Shown here piece after piece: positions 20,282 to 29,581 of a DNA stretch of 64,000 nucleotides (the first letter of the stretch is position 1; every line of letters begins with the position of its first letter). Origin of the DNA: an uncultured bacterium (GTDB taxonomy: Bacteria > Armatimonadota > Hebobacteria > CAIYQO01). Location: assembly GCA_903928345.1 (NCBI GenBank), contig CAIYQO010000184.1, positions 1-64,000 on the forward strand, written 5' to 3'. The position numbers and the translations under genes were made by a program. The notes beneath the pieces were generated by a model. That model ran no database searches, was not told the origin of the DNA, and worked only from the letters and a program-made list of their open reading frames with translations.

Positions 20282-21445
20282 ATGTCGAAGACCAAGCAAC
20301 AGCTGCATTTTGAAACCCTGGCCATCCATGCCGGCCAGGGGCCGGACCCCGCCTATGGCGCGGTGATGACGCCCATCTACCAGACCTCCACCTTCGCCTT
20401 CAAGGGCGTGAACCAGCCTGGTCCGTTCGACTATTCGCGCAGCGGGAATCCGACGCGTAAAGCGCTGGAAGACTGTTTGGCGGCGTTGGAAGGCGGCGCC
20501 TATGGCTTTGCCTTCGCCACCGGCCAGGCTGCCGAGGCGACGCTACTGTCGCTGTATGCGCCAGGCGACCACCTGATCGTCCATGATGACCTGTATGGCG
20601 GGTCCTACCGTCTGATTGTCAGCCAACTGCAAGAGAAGGGGATCGCCGTCGATTTCGTCAATCTGCGCGATCTGGATGCCTTCACCGCCGCCATTCGCCT
20701 CAATACCCGCGCCGTGTGGGTCGAGACGCCGACGAATCCCCTGATGAATCTCATCGATCTGGCGGCGATCTCCGCCATCGCTAAGGTGCACGGCCTGACC
20801 ACTATTTGCGACAACACCTTCCTGTCGCCCTATTTCCAGCGCCCACTCGATTTCGGCATCGATGTGGTGTTGCACTCGACGACGAAATACATCAACGGAC
20901 ATTCCGACGTGGTGGGCGGTGGGGTCATCACGCGCGATCCCGCGCTGGCGGAGCGCATCGGCTTTTACCAGAACACCATGGGCACCTGCGCCGGGCCGCA
21001 GGATTGTTTCCTGGTGCTGCGCGGGATCAAAACGCTGGCGCTCCGCATGGAGGCGCATCACCGCAATGCGCTGGCCATTGCACACTGGCTGGAGGCGCAC
21101 CCGAAGGTGGCACAGGTGCTGCACCCTGGATTGGAGAGCCACCCACAGCATGAGCTGGCGCGACGACAAATGAGCGGTTGTGGTGGCACCTTCTCCTTTC
21201 GTGTCAACGGCGGGCAGGAAGAGGCATTCCGTCTGCTCAGTGCCGTCAAGTTGTTCACCCTGGCGGAATCGCTGGGCGGGGTCGAGTCGCTCATTGAGCA
21301 TCCGTGGACAATGACGCACGTCTCCATGCCGGAGGAGGTGCGTCGCTCCGTGGGCATTACCGAAAACCTGATCCGCATTTCCGTGGGCATTGAGCATCAG
21401 GACGATCTGCTCGACGATTTAGCTCAGGCATTCCAGCAGGTTTGA
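20282..21445 (+). CDS. Cystathionine gamma-synthase/gamma-lyase family PLP enzyme
   Basis: This 387-residue enzyme belongs to the Cys/Met metabolism PLP family, short form. It opens HFETLAIHAGQGPDPAYGAV, with substrate/PLP motifs YSRSGNPTRKALE, ETPTNPLMNLID and the Schiff-base lysine in STTKYINGHSDVVGG. It lacks the MetY insert. MetB (forward trans-sulfuration) and MccB/CTH (cystathionine to cysteine) cannot be separated safely by eye; ESLGGVESLIEHP is shared. AAGGAG precedes ATG 20282; the track start at 20141 lies inside the RNA leader. A long structured leader suggests methionine/SAM-responsive control. Confidence 0.9.
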   Translation: MSKTKQQLHFETLAIHAGQGPDPAYGAVMTPIYQTSTFAFKGVNQPGPFDYSRSGNPTRKALEDCLAALEGGAYGFAFATGQAAEATLLSLYAPGDHLIVHDDLYGGSYRLIVSQLQEKGIAVDFVNLRDLDAFTAAIRLNTRAVWVETPTNPLMNLIDLAAISAIAKVHGLTTICDNTFLSPYFQRPLDFGIDVVLHSTTKYINGHSDVVGGGVITRDPALAERIGFYQNTMGTCAGPQDCFLVLRGIKTLALRMEAHHRNALAIAHWLEAHPKVAQVLHPGLESHPQHELARRQMSGCGGTFSFRVNGGQEEAFRLLSAVKLFTLAESLGGVESLIEHPWTMTHVSMPEEVRRSVGITENLIRISVGIEHQDDLLDDLAQAFQQV

Positions 21446-21503
21446 CAAGCGCTGCACGGCGTGATACTATCGTACCTAGTTAACAGGTCGGAATACTTTT
21501 AAC
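21442..21503 (+). promoter_or_regulatory. Promoter and degenerate Rrf2-type box before cysK
   Basis: TTGACA (21442-21447, overlapping the previous stop) and TACTAT (21465-21470) are spaced 17 bp. Just after the expected start, GGTCGGAATAC (21486-21496) repeats the conserved half of the sulfur box; the left half-site is weak (GTTAAC). Confidence 0.7.
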
Positions 21504-21533
21504 TCCGAACTGCAACATGTTCGAAAGGGGCGT

Positions 21534-22499
21534 ATGATGGCAAACTGGTTTGACGACAACTCATTAAGCATCGGCCACACCCCGTTGGTCCGTATCAACC
21601 GGATCACGGTGGGTGCAGGCGCGACCGTGCTGGCCAAGATCGAAGGCCGCAATCCGGCCTACTCGGTCAAGTGCCGTATTGGGGCCGCGATGATCTGGGA
21701 TGCCGAACAGCAGAGACTGCTGGGACCGGGGAAAGAGATCATCGAGCCGACCAGCGGCAATACCGGGATCGCTCTGGCCTTTGTGGCGGCAGCCCGCGGG
21801 TATCCCATCACGTTGACCATGCCGGAGACGATGAGTATCGAGCGCCGACGGGTGCTGGCGGCACTGGGAGCAAAGTTGGTGCTCACCGAAGGCGCCAAAG
21901 GCATGAAGGGGGCGATTGCAAAGGCGGAAGAGATCGCGGCCTCTGATCCGGACAAGTATTTCCTGCCGCAGCAATTCAAGAACGCCGCAAACCCGGCGAT
22001 TCACGAGAAAACTACCGGCCCGGAGATCTGGGACGATACCGCCGGCGGCATCGACGTGCTGGTTTCCGGCGTCGGTACCGGTGGGACGATCACTGGCGTC
22101 TCGCGCTACATTAAACACACCAAGGGGAAAGCGATCCTCTCCGTCGCCGTGGAACCCGAGGAATCCCCGATTCTCACGCAGACGCGCAACGGGCTGGAAT
22201 TAAAACCGGGTCCGCATAAAATCCAGGGAATCGGGGCGGGATTCGTGCCAGCAGTGCTGGATCTCTCAGTCGTGGACCGCATCGAAACCGTCAATAGCGC
22301 CACCGCGATTGACTATGCGCAGCGGTCGGCGAAAGAAGAAGGCATCCTCGTCGGCATCTCGTCCGGTGCGGCCCTCGCGGTAGCAGATCGCCTGGCACGC
22401 CTGCCGGAATTCGCCGGGAAGACCATCGTCGTCGTACTGCCCGACGCCGCCGAACGCTATCTCAGCACCGTGCTGTTTGAAGGTGTTGGTGTTGAATAG
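21534..22499 (+). CDS. cysK: Cysteine synthase A paralogue
   Basis: The 321-residue O-acetylserine sulfhydrylase has [14 protein letters not shown] with the PLP lysine, [13 protein letters not shown], and [17 protein letters not shown]. It is very similar in motif choice to the copy at 14676, so a duplication inside the window is likely. GAAAGGGG precedes two tandem ATGs (21534, 21537). It has its own promoter with a sulfur box and is followed 104 bases later by a PuuD-like hydrolase gene. Four other CysK-like enzymes are encoded nearby, so its special role is unknown; separate regulation is the visible difference. Confidence 0.92.
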   Translation: MMANWFDDNSLSIGHTPLVRINRITVGAGATVLAKIEGRNPAYSVKCRIGAAMIWDAEQQRLLGPGKEIIEPTSGNTGIALAFVAAARGYPITLTMPETMSIERRRVLAALGAKLVLTEGAKGMKGAIAKAEEIAASDPDKYFLPQQFKNAANPAIHEKTTGPEIWDDTAGGIDVLVSGVGTGGTITGVSRYIKHTKGKAILSVAVEPEESPILTQTRNGLELKPGPHKIQGIGAGFVPAVLDLSVVDRIETVNSATAIDYAQRSAKEEGILVGISSGAALAVADRLARLPEFAGKTIVVVLPDAAERYLSTVLFEGVGVE

Positions 22500-22534
22500 C
22501 CGCTGCACCCACTCGGAAAACTTAACCATGTGAC

Positions 22535-22571
22535 ATGCGCCGGTTTCCCTCATGGAAGTCAACCGGCGCAT
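22535..22571. repeat. 11-bp inverted repeat between cysK and the gamma-glutamyl hydrolase gene
   Basis: ATGCGCCGGTT (22535-22545) and its complement (22561-22571) flank a 15-base loop. No U-tract follows, so it is probably an intercistronic hairpin rather than a complete terminator. Confidence 0.6.
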
Positions 22572-22603
22572 CGTCGCATGGGTAGTCTATACGTGGAGAC
22601 GAT

Positions 22604-23347
22604 ATGGCCGCATCCCCGATCATCTTGATTACCGCCGGCACTTTCACTGCGGCGCCCCCGTACCATCACGAGCCTGAGTGGAATGTGCACTGTCCGCTCG
22701 CGTATGTGCGCGCGGTCGAGGCGGTCGGTGGCATCCCGCTGGTCGTGCCTCCGCTGCTGGAGACCACTACCCTCGAAACGCTCGTCGGGATCGGACAGGG
22801 TCTTCTCCTCTCGGGGGGAGGCGATATCGCGTCACTGGCATATGGGGAAGAGCCGCACCCACAATTATCATGTGTGGACCCAGGACGCGACGCCTGTGAA
22901 CTCGCGTTGGTGCAGGCGGCGTTACAGCATGGCATGCCTATTCTCGGCATCTGTCGCGGCATACAGTTACTCAATGTCGCCCGCGGAGGCACGTTAGTAC
23001 AGGATATTCCGAGCCAAGTGTCGGGGGCGATTCAGCATCAGGGAGCCACGCCGGGGCCGGCAGTGACCCATACCATCTCTGTGGCCGCAGGCACTGTGTT
23101 GTCATCGATTACCGGCACCGATACCCTGGCCGTGAACAGTGCTCACCATCAAGCGCTTGGGCGGCTTGGTACCGGCTTGCACGTCACCGCGCAAGCCGCG
23201 GATGGCGTCATCGAAGGCATCGAAGGTGCCGATGGCTACCCGATCCTCGGCGTGCAATTCCACCCCGAGGAATCACTGGGGGTGCATCCGGCTTTTTCGC
23301 GTATATTCTCCTGGTTGCTTGAGGCAGCCACTGTCCACAAACCTTAG
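22604..23347 (+). CDS. Class I glutamine amidotransferase-like gamma-glutamyl hydrolase (PuuD family)
   Basis: The 247-residue peptidase C26 protein resembles PuuD, which hydrolyses gamma-glutamyl-GABA. The nucleophile Cys117 is in GICRGIQLLNVARGGTLVQD, and the His-Glu pair is in VQFHPEES. The N-terminal PLAYVRAVEAVGGIPLVVPP is family-typical. There is no synthase partner domain, so a stand-alone hydrolase of gamma-glutamyl compounds is most likely. The next plus gene is an amine/amino-acid permease, and a GS-like ligase lies in the facing operon. Together they would make a Puu-like cycle: import, gamma-glutamylation, conversion, release of glutamate. Confidence 0.85.
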   Translation: MAASPIILITAGTFTAAPPYHHEPEWNVHCPLAYVRAVEAVGGIPLVVPPLLETTTLETLVGIGQGLLLSGGGDIASLAYGEEPHPQLSCVDPGRDACELALVQAALQHGMPILGICRGIQLLNVARGGTLVQDIPSQVSGAIQHQGATPGPAVTHTISVAAGTVLSSITGTDTLAVNSAHHQALGRLGTGLHVTAQAADGVIEGIEGADGYPILGVQFHPEESLGVHPAFSRIFSWLLEAATVHKP

Positions 23348-23448
23348 CCACACTGCGTCTTGACCTGGGTCGCGTAACACGGACATGTAAAAACCATGCT
23401 TTGTTGCCGGCTCGCTGTCATAAATCTCCCGATGACGCCACCCTCTGC

Positions 23449-23505
23449 TTGACAGGCAATTTCTGTTTTTGCTATAATGAACCTACCATTCCGACCTGTA
23501 TAGTA
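23449..23505 (+). promoter_or_regulatory. Strong promoter with Rrf2-type box before the permease leader
   Basis: TTGACA (23449-23454), an 18-bp spacer and a perfect TATAAT (23473-23478) are followed by ACCATTCCGACCTGTATAGT. That sequence is a copy of the shared palindromic box covering the start site. Confidence 0.85.
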
Positions 23506-23555
23506 AGAAACGGAAAGGTGCTCAGCCACCCACTGAGCCGAGGAGGTGATGCTAC

Positions 23556-23648
23556 GTGCGAGAAATGAGTCAGTCGAAGCGATTCGCCGTGATGTGTGCG
23601 CTGACAGGGAACTGTAAGTCCATCAACCATTCAGCGCCTATGTTGTAG
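23556..23648 (+). CDS. Putative leader peptide with two cysteines upstream of the permease
   Basis: This ORF is too short for the track. AGGAGGTGAT, nearly the full anti-16S complement, lies nine bases before a GTG that opens a 30-residue frame, (M)REMSQSKRFAVMCALTGN and onward, with two Cys (MCALTGNC) and a TAG stop 37 bases before the permease start. It lies between the sulfur-box promoter and the permease gene. An analogous ORF precedes the operon at 31.9 kb. Translation-dependent attenuation or coupling by cysteine supply is inferred. Confidence 0.55.
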   Translation: MREMSQSKRFAVMCALTGNCKSINHSAPML

Positions 23649-23684
23649 GCGTTCTGCACCCTGTTCTAGAAGGAGGATATTCCA

Positions 23685-25160
23685 TTGGTTACCGAAACCT
23701 TAACCCTACCGCAGACCCAGCCAGCCAAGAGCGCCTCCGGCCTGCGCTCACAATGCCTTTCCTCGACTGAAGTGCTGGGGCAGGCGATTGCTAATATCGC
23801 CCCCAGCGCGACACCGGCGTTGGTGATCCCACTCGTCTTTGCTACCGCCGGCAATGGCACCTGGCTGGCGTACCTGTTCGCGCTGGTTGCCATCGTGTTG
23901 GTGGGCGCCAGTCTCAATCAGTTTACCCGGCGGTCCGCCTCGCCCGGATCGTTGTATTCGTTTATCGCCCGTGGACTCGGCCCCTCCGTCGGGGTAGTTG
24001 CCGGGTGGACGCTGGTGTTGGCCTACCTGCTGACCGCCAGCGCCGTCATCTGCGGCTTCGTCAATTACGGCAACGTCCTATTGGCCTATGCCGGCGTCGG
24101 CCCTTCCCCTGTGCTCTCGGTGGTGCTGGCACTGCTGGGCGCGGCATCCGCCTGGTGGGTCGCCTATAAGGATATCAAGCTCTCCACAAAACTCATGCTC
24201 GGGCTCGAGCTGATTTCGTTAGCGATCATCATCTTGCTCGCGGTGATCGTGTTGGTGAGACATGGGACGCATTTCGACCTGGCGCAGTTGAGCTTGCAGC
24301 ATGTAAACGCGGATAGTATCCGCATCGGCCTGGTGCTGGCGTTCTTCAGCTTTACCGGCTTCGAAAGCCCGGGGTCACTCGGCGATGAAGCGAAAAACCC
24401 GTTGCGCACCATTCCGCGTTCGATCACTATCAGCGCGATCTTCGTCGGGTTGATCTTCGTGTTGCTCTCCTACACGGAAGTGCAGGGCTTCATCGGCAGC
24501 GCGACGACACTGGATAAAGCCGCCGCGCCGCTGGCTGATCTAGCGACAAGTCACGGCGTCGGTTTCTTCGGGCCACTCATCTCCATTGGCGCGCTCATCA
24601 GTTTCTGGGCGTGCATTCTCGCGTGCGTTAATGCCGGGGCGCGCGTGCTCTTTGCCATGGGGCGCCATCGGGTCTTTCACGATGCGGTGGGGAATGCGCA
24701 TGCGACCAATGATACCCCCCATATCGCCGTCACCATTTCCGCGTTGATCGCGACCATTGTGCCGGTCATCCTCATCGCGTTGAAAAATGGGCTGTTCGAC
24801 ATCTATGGCTGGGTGGGCACCGTCGCCACGTTCGGCTTTCTGCTGAACTACCTGCTCATCGCGGTTGCGGCGCCATTCTATCTCAAGCATGAGAAGGAAT
24901 TGAAGGGTAAACACGTCGTGTTGGCCGTCATCACCGTACTAGTGCTGCTGATTCCCCTGGTCGGCAGCGTGTATCCGCTTCCCGCCATGCCGTATACCCT
25001 GTTCCCCTTCATTTTCCTGGGGTGGCTGGTTGCCGGCATTGTCTGGTACGTGATTCGGCAGATCGGATCGAATGTGTCTTCCGATATCACCGAGGAACTC
25101 GATGCCGTGCATGCGCGCTACCATGACATTCGCCTACAGGGAGATGGTGAAGGTATCTAA
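23685..25160 (+). CDS. APC-superfamily amino acid/amine permease
   Basis: The 491-residue membrane transporter has about twelve hydrophobic segments. The first discontinuous helix carries GQAIANIAPSATPALVIPLVF, and later GFESPGSLGDEAKNP is a typical APC signature. It starts at TTG, eight bases after AAGGAGG. A disordered N-terminus of about 25 residues precedes helix 1. It has its own Rrf2-type promoter and follows a short leader ORF. A PuuD-like hydrolase is encoded just upstream and a GS-like gamma-glutamylamide synthetase downstream on the other strand, so an amine or sulfur-containing amino acid is the likely cargo; specificity cannot be read. Confidence 0.88.
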   Translation: MVTETLTLPQTQPAKSASGLRSQCLSSTEVLGQAIANIAPSATPALVIPLVFATAGNGTWLAYLFALVAIVLVGASLNQFTRRSASPGSLYSFIARGLGPSVGVVAGWTLVLAYLLTASAVICGFVNYGNVLLAYAGVGPSPVLSVVLALLGAASAWWVAYKDIKLSTKLMLGLELISLAIIILLAVIVLVRHGTHFDLAQLSLQHVNADSIRIGLVLAFFSFTGFESPGSLGDEAKNPLRTIPRSITISAIFVGLIFVLLSYTEVQGFIGSATTLDKAAAPLADLATSHGVGFFGPLISIGALISFWACILACVNAGARVLFAMGRHRVFHDAVGNAHATNDTPHIAVTISALIATIVPVILIALKNGLFDIYGWVGTVATFGFLLNYLLIAVAAPFYLKHEKELKGKHVVLAVITVLVLLIPLVGSVYPLPAMPYTLFPFIFLGWLVAGIVWYVIRQIGSNVSSDITEELDAVHARYHDIRLQGDGEGI

Positions 25161-25184
25161 TCGCGTTCCAGGAGGACATGCGAG

Positions 25185-25230
25185 CGAAACGGTCGGGCTT
25201 GGAAACGCCCGACCGTTTCGTTATGTCTTT
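25185..25230 (+). terminator. Intrinsic terminator after the permease gene
   Basis: A perfect 14-bp stem CGAAACGGTCGGGC (25185-25198) pairs with 25207-25220 around an 8-base loop and is followed by TTATGTCTTT. Confidence 0.85.
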
Positions 25231-25263
25231 AGTGATGCGAGAGAGCACCGCAATGCCACAAAT

Positions 25264-25309
25264 GCGGAAGCCTGCGGACTCATCGGATGAGTCGTCCGCA
25301 GGCTTCTGC
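25264..25309. terminator. Long hairpin between convergent permease and nifK-like operons
   Basis: GCGGAAGCCTGCGGAC (25264-25279) pairs with 25294-25309 at 15 of 16 positions. It lies 22 bases past the nifK-like stop and lacks a strong T-run on either strand, so it is a probable end-of-operon structure. Confidence 0.65.
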
Positions 25310-25331
25310 AGTTAACCTCGTGACAAATTGA

Positions 25332-26678
25332 TTACCGTTCCGCGACGATGACGCCGAACAGATCTTCAATCAAGGTGAGCGCGCCGTGATATCCGGCATA
25401 CGCCCGGTCGATCACCACCCGGTTGCCAATGGGATAGGTGACAGAGAGATGGGCGGCGCCGATATTCTTCGCGAATTCCCGCTCCAGGTGGCTGCCGACG
25501 ACGAAAGCCGGACTGAAGGCGTGGTAGAACTTCTGCCCGCGGTTGCGCGGCCACATTTTCGCGAAATGCCGATTGATTTCCGAAGCATCCGTCTCGAAGA
25601 CCAGCCGGGGTGTCACCCCCGATGTCAACGCCGCCAATTCCTCGTGATAGTGGGCCTGTTCGTCCTCGTAGAGATCATCGGTAATCACGGTCAGGGACGG
25701 CAGCCAGCCCAGGTCATTGGCGAGAAACCGCGTGAGCGCCGTCGCGTAATTGGCATCACCGACCACCACCGCGTACCGCTGTAAATCGAGGTCGTTATAC
25801 GTATCGGCCAAGCGGTCGATAAAGAAGTAATAGTCGCGTTCTTCCGCGGCCACTACTGCGTCAACACGCGCGGCGTCCAGACCGAGCCGGGCGCTTACCT
25901 CACGCAGGAAGCGTGCCATGGCGCTTGGGCCGATGGGCAAGGCCGTGGTAAGGTAGGGGGTACCGTGCACCTCTTCGAACACGCCGGCTGCCGTCACCCC
26001 ATATCGTGGGGAAACCACCACGTTCAAAGCGGCACGGCCCGCCTGGCGCAGGTCATCCAACGTGGCGCCATCGGTGAAGAAGGTGTTCACTCGCAGACCC
26101 AGCTTCTCCAGTGATAACTTCAGGTTATGCAGATTGCCACGCCAGAAGACATCCTGCCCGGGCACGATACCCCACAGATTGATGGACAGCGGATCGGTAG
26201 CGTCTTGCCGCTCCACGTAGTGACGGAAGAGCCCCTGCAGCACCAGGTCGTACCCCTTATACCCGTCGCCGCGGAAGCCGCCGGTCTCGACGCCGATGAT
26301 CGGCGCCTGGTCAGCGTAGTCGCGCACCACGGATTGGATGTCGTCGCCGATCATGTCGGTAGTGCAGCCGGTGACAATGACGTAAAGATCGCCGTCGACA
26401 ATCTTCAACGTATTGCGCACCTGCTCATCCAGCCGGTCGACGCCGCCGAAGACGATCTCCTGCTCGCCGACATTGGAACTGGGCACCGACATGCCGCCGC
26501 AGAAGCCCGCGCCCAGATAGCCGGTGCTGCCATACTGGTTGTAGTAGATGCTCCCGCCGCAGCCCAGGGCCGAGTGGAGAATCGGCACCGCCCCCGGCAG
26601 CGCGGTGACGGTCATCACCGCGCCACCCAGGGCGCAAAAGGCCCGCGGCCGTTCGATAAAGGAACTAATAGGGGCCAT
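25332..26678 (-). CDS. Nitrogenase-like component 1, NifK/MarK-type beta subunit
   Basis: This is a 448-residue member of the NifD/K oxidoreductase superfamily. Three cysteines sit at P-cluster positions: Cys15 (RPRAFCALGG), Cys40 (HSALGCGG) and Cys105 (VTGCTTDMIGDD). The start at ATG 26678 behind GGAGGGAG overlaps the NifD-like stop by 14 bases; the track start at 26750 is within that gene. It should form a heterotetramer with the NifD-like partner and receive electrons from the NifH-like protein. True NifK is usually longer. Its operon has NifB, a methyltransferase and a GS-like enzyme but no nitrogen-fixation set. The best analogy is methylthio-alkane reductase (MarHDK), which cleaves C-S bonds under sulfur limitation. 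Confidence 0.85.
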   Translation of the reverse strand: MAPISSFIERPRAFCALGGAVMTVTALPGAVPILHSALGCGGSIYYNQYGSTGYLGAGFCGGMSVPSSNVGEQEIVFGGVDRLDEQVRNTLKIVDGDLYVIVTGCTTDMIGDDIQSVVRDYADQAPIIGVETGGFRGDGYKGYDLVLQGLFRHYVERQDATDPLSINLWGIVPGQDVFWRGNLHNLKLSLEKLGLRVNTFFTDGATLDDLRQAGRAALNVVVSPRYGVTAAGVFEEVHGTPYLTTALPIGPSAMARFLREVSARLGLDAARVDAVVAAEERDYYFFIDRLADTYNDLDLQRYAVVVGDANYATALTRFLANDLGWLPSLTVITDDLYEDEQAHYHEELAALTSGVTPRLVFETDASEINRHFAKMWPRNRGQKFYHAFSPAFVVGSHLEREFAKNIGAAHLSVTYPIGNRVVIDRAYAGYHGALTLIEDLFGVIVAER

Positions 26679-28191
26679 CGGCGTCTCCCTCCGTGATGTA
26701 ATGGAAGGCGTGCTCCGCCAGCCATTGGGCCTGATACGGCTGGCGCACATGCTGCTTCAGCCGGTGATTAAAGGTTGGGTTCGCCAACTGGCGCCAGGCC
26801 CGGCGCGCGATCTCGAAGGCGCCGGCGTACCCGACATAGGTGTACCCCCCGTGGTAGACGGGGATGGTGGGGATGCCGGTCTTCGCCGCCCACACGCTGT
26901 CAGAGGGGTGGCCGAAGTAGATATCCGGCGTCGTTTTGCCGATCAGGTTCACTGACTCGTATGGGTGTACCGTGGCCACGTTGATGATCGGCTCGCGCAC
27001 CTGGTTGGCCACCAGTTGATCCAGCGCCGTCTCCCCGAATTCATCCCAATGATAGGGACGCACGGCGACGATCTCCATGCCCAACTCCTGTAGCAGGTTG
27101 CCCAGCGACAGCGCGCGCACCTCGCCGGCACTGATCATCGCCTTTTTTCCGACGAATGCCGGCGTCAGCGACGCCAGGGCGTCCCGCAGTTCGGCGGTTT
27201 CGCGCGCGATGATCTCCTCGGCGATGCTCTCCAGATTGAAGCATGCCGCCACGGCGCGCAACCACTGATTGGTGTTTTCAATGCCGATGGGCATGAAACG
27301 CTGTACGAAAGGCACGCCGTATTGCTGTTGCAAGTGTTTTACGAAGTAATCGTCGTGCGTCGGGCAGGTGCTGATGGACAGCGCCGCCTCGGTGACCTTG
27401 CGAAAATCGTCCGGGTGGGCCGCACACGGAAATATCTGCACCTCGAGCCCTAACCCGTTGAGCAGGCGCGTCAGTTCCTTCTCGTCTACGGAACCCATGG
27501 AGGAGACGTTGAGCAGATTCACCAGCTTGCTGCGCCGGATGCGCTCGCGCGCCACTTCGATATCGTCGACGATGACCGACACGGTCTCCGCCTCCGGGTC
27601 CAGCAGGTTGCGGGCGACGGAGTGATAGATTGCGTCATATGCCGTTGCCATGATCTTCGTTTTGAAGCCTTCGCAATGAATCGGCAGTAGGCGTGCCGCC
27701 ACCTCCGGCTGCAGGCGCGAGGTGACCGCGTCGATGTCATCGCCGATGATGCCGGGTACGCAGCTCGAAATGACGATGATCGCCGACGGGCGATAACGGC
27801 GGTCCGCCTGGCGAATCGCCTCCTCCAGCTTCTCCTCGCCGCCGGTAATCACGTCGCGTTCGTTGAGATTCGTCGACAGCCACAGGGTGCCGCGCGGATT
27901 CGTGCTGCCACGTGCCATCTGCGTGCCGCGCACGCCGGCGTTCTGCGTATGCCCGGGGCCGCCGCAGCCGATGGCGCCATGCACGATAACCACCGCGTCC
28001 GAGATGGTGTTGACGATGGCCGTGCCGGGCAGCAATTGGCAGATCGATCCCTGCCCAAAGCCGCGCTTCGCCTGTTGCAGGCAGCACCCGCCAAACGATT
28101 TCTTCAAGCCGCAGCCATCACCACCGTAGACATTGCAGGCGCCCAGACGCTGTTCGCGCTTGGGCGGTACTTTCGCTTCGATATAGCTCAT
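26665..28191 (-). CDS. Nitrogenase-like component 1, NifD/MarD-type alpha subunit
   Basis: The 508-residue superfamily member has P-cluster-type cysteines Cys51 (GSICQLLPG), Cys76 (HGAIGCGG) and Cys144 (SSCVPGIIGDD). The positions that hold the active-site cofactor in NifD also appear filled: Cys276 (SISTCPTHDDYF) and His447 (PVYHGGYTYVG). GEEKLEEAI and IHCEGFKTKI are NifD-like. So it likely carries a NifB-derived cluster, in line with nifB at the head of the same operon. Protochlorophyllide-reductase and CfbD-type relatives lack this ligand set. The stop is TAG. I infer reductive C-S cleavage of an organosulfur substrate; the exact substrate is open. Confidence 0.87.
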   Translation of the reverse strand: MSYIEAKVPPKREQRLGACNVYGGDGCGLKKSFGGCCLQQAKRGFGQGSICQLLPGTAIVNTISDAVVIVHGAIGCGGPGHTQNAGVRGTQMARGSTNPRGTLWLSTNLNERDVITGGEEKLEEAIRQADRRYRPSAIIVISSCVPGIIGDDIDAVTSRLQPEVAARLLPIHCEGFKTKIMATAYDAIYHSVARNLLDPEAETVSVIVDDIEVARERIRRSKLVNLLNVSSMGSVDEKELTRLLNGLGLEVQIFPCAAHPDDFRKVTEAALSISTCPTHDDYFVKHLQQQYGVPFVQRFMPIGIENTNQWLRAVAACFNLESIAEEIIARETAELRDALASLTPAFVGKKAMISAGEVRALSLGNLLQELGMEIVAVRPYHWDEFGETALDQLVANQVREPIINVATVHPYESVNLIGKTTPDIYFGHPSDSVWAAKTGIPTIPVYHGGYTYVGYAGAFEIARRAWRQLANPTFNHRLKQHVRQPYQAQWLAEHAFHYITEGDADGPY

Positions 28192-28213
28192 GCTCTCCCC
28201 CCTCGACTTGCTG

Positions 28214-29581
28214 TCAGGCCATTTCCAGGTAGCGGTCGCGCTCCCAATCCGTCACCGCACGGTCGAACAGCGCGACTTCATGCCGGCCAATGCCCAGGTA
28301 GTGCTGCAAGAAACGCTCGCTGAAAAACTCGCGCGCCGCCGTACTCCCCGACAACAGCTCAAGCGCCGCATGCAGCGTGCCGGGCAGCAACGCGGCATTG
28401 TCATCTAAATAAGCATTCTGCGCGAAGTGGCTGGCGGGCGGTTGCAGCGCGTGGGTGATGCCGTACAACCCGGCGGCGATATTGGCCGCGATGATCAGGT
28501 ACGGGTTGGCGTCAGACGACCCAGTGCGGTGCTCGATACGGCTCCCCGCGCCGATGCCGAGGAGCGCGCGCGTCGACACCGTGCGATTATCACCCCCCCA
28601 GGAGACGTTTGTGGGCGCGAAAGAGTGGTCGCGATACCGCTTGTAGGCGTTCACGGACGGCGCCTCCAACGCCAGGAACTCGCGTGCCGTTGCCAGCAAG
28701 CCGGCCAGATAGTGCTGCGCGATGGCGTCATCAGCATCGAACAGGTTCGTGCGCCGCTCCGGGTCCCACAGGCTCTGGTGCACGTGGAACCCGTTGCCGG
28801 ATTCCTCGCTCCACGGTTTCGGCATGAAGGAGGCGAACAAGCCATGCTGGCGCGCGATCTCCTTCACGGCATGCTTGAAGAGCACCGTCTGGTCAGCGAC
28901 AGTAAGGGCGTCGCCATATTCCAGGTTGATCTCCACCTGCGCCGGCCCGTATTCCGGGTTGGCTGCCTCGACCGGGATGCCCAGTGCGTCGAGGGCGAGG
29001 CGGATTTCGCGCAGGATGAACTCCAGCTCGGTCCCTTTATAGAGCGAGTAGCACTGAATGCCGGCATAGAGCGGCGTGCGCTCGGCACTGAGAAGATAGA
29101 ATTCTAACTCGGCTCCGATGAGTGGGCGATAGCCCAGCGCGTTGGCGCGGTCAAGCACGCCTTGCAGCACGGCGCGCGGCGCTTCGTCGATACGGTCGCC
29201 GTGCTCGGTATACGGCTCAGCGAGCAGGAAGGCGCTACCAGGCCGCCAGGGAACCTCGCGAAAAGTGTGCCACAACGGTTTGGCGACCATATCCGGATAG
29301 CCGTTTTCGAAGCTGGCCAGGTCGATGCCCGGGAACACCTCGCATTGGATATCCCAGGCTAATGCCGCTTTGCAGATGACAACGCCGTGATGTGCCGTCT
29401 TCAGGAAATGCTTGGCTGGCACCCTTTTCCCGCGCAAGACACCGGGAATATCGGCAAACCCGATTTCCACCGTGTGGATAGCCCGCTCCTGAATTGTGCG
29501 CGCGATATCGTCCAGCGTAATCTCCTCCGTTGGTATCGCCGGTTCAAATTCCAGGGGTGAGAGTTGAGTGGTCGTAGTCAT
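28214..29581 (-). CDS. Glutamine-synthetase-like gamma-glutamylamide synthetase
   Basis: This 455-residue member of the GS family has the beta-grasp segment EIGFADIPGVLRGKRVPAKHFL, the catalytic NPEYGPAQVEINLEYGD, ATP-site GNGFHVHQSLWD and ISIA-like NVSWGGDNRTVSTR. The pattern fits PuuA/GlnA3-type enzymes that ligate glutamate to amines rather than to ammonia. It overlaps the preceding methyltransferase gene as ATGA and sits 22 bases before the NifD-like gene. With the PuuD-like hydrolase and the permease it suggests that an amine-bearing substrate is gamma-glutamylated before or after the nitrogenase-like step. A nitrogen-assimilation role is less likely in this operon. Confidence 0.85.
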   Translation of the reverse strand: MTTTTQLSPLEFEPAIPTEEITLDDIARTIQERAIHTVEIGFADIPGVLRGKRVPAKHFLKTAHHGVVICKAALAWDIQCEVFPGIDLASFENGYPDMVAKPLWHTFREVPWRPGSAFLLAEPYTEHGDRIDEAPRAVLQGVLDRANALGYRPLIGAELEFYLLSAERTPLYAGIQCYSLYKGTELEFILREIRLALDALGIPVEAANPEYGPAQVEINLEYGDALTVADQTVLFKHAVKEIARQHGLFASFMPKPWSEESGNGFHVHQSLWDPERRTNLFDADDAIAQHYLAGLLATAREFLALEAPSVNAYKRYRDHSFAPTNVSWGGDNRTVSTRALLGIGAGSRIEHRTGSSDANPYLIIAANIAAGLYGITHALQPPASHFAQNAYLDDNAALLPGTLHAALELLSGSTAAREFFSERFLQHYLGIGRHEVALFDRAVTDWERDRYLEMA

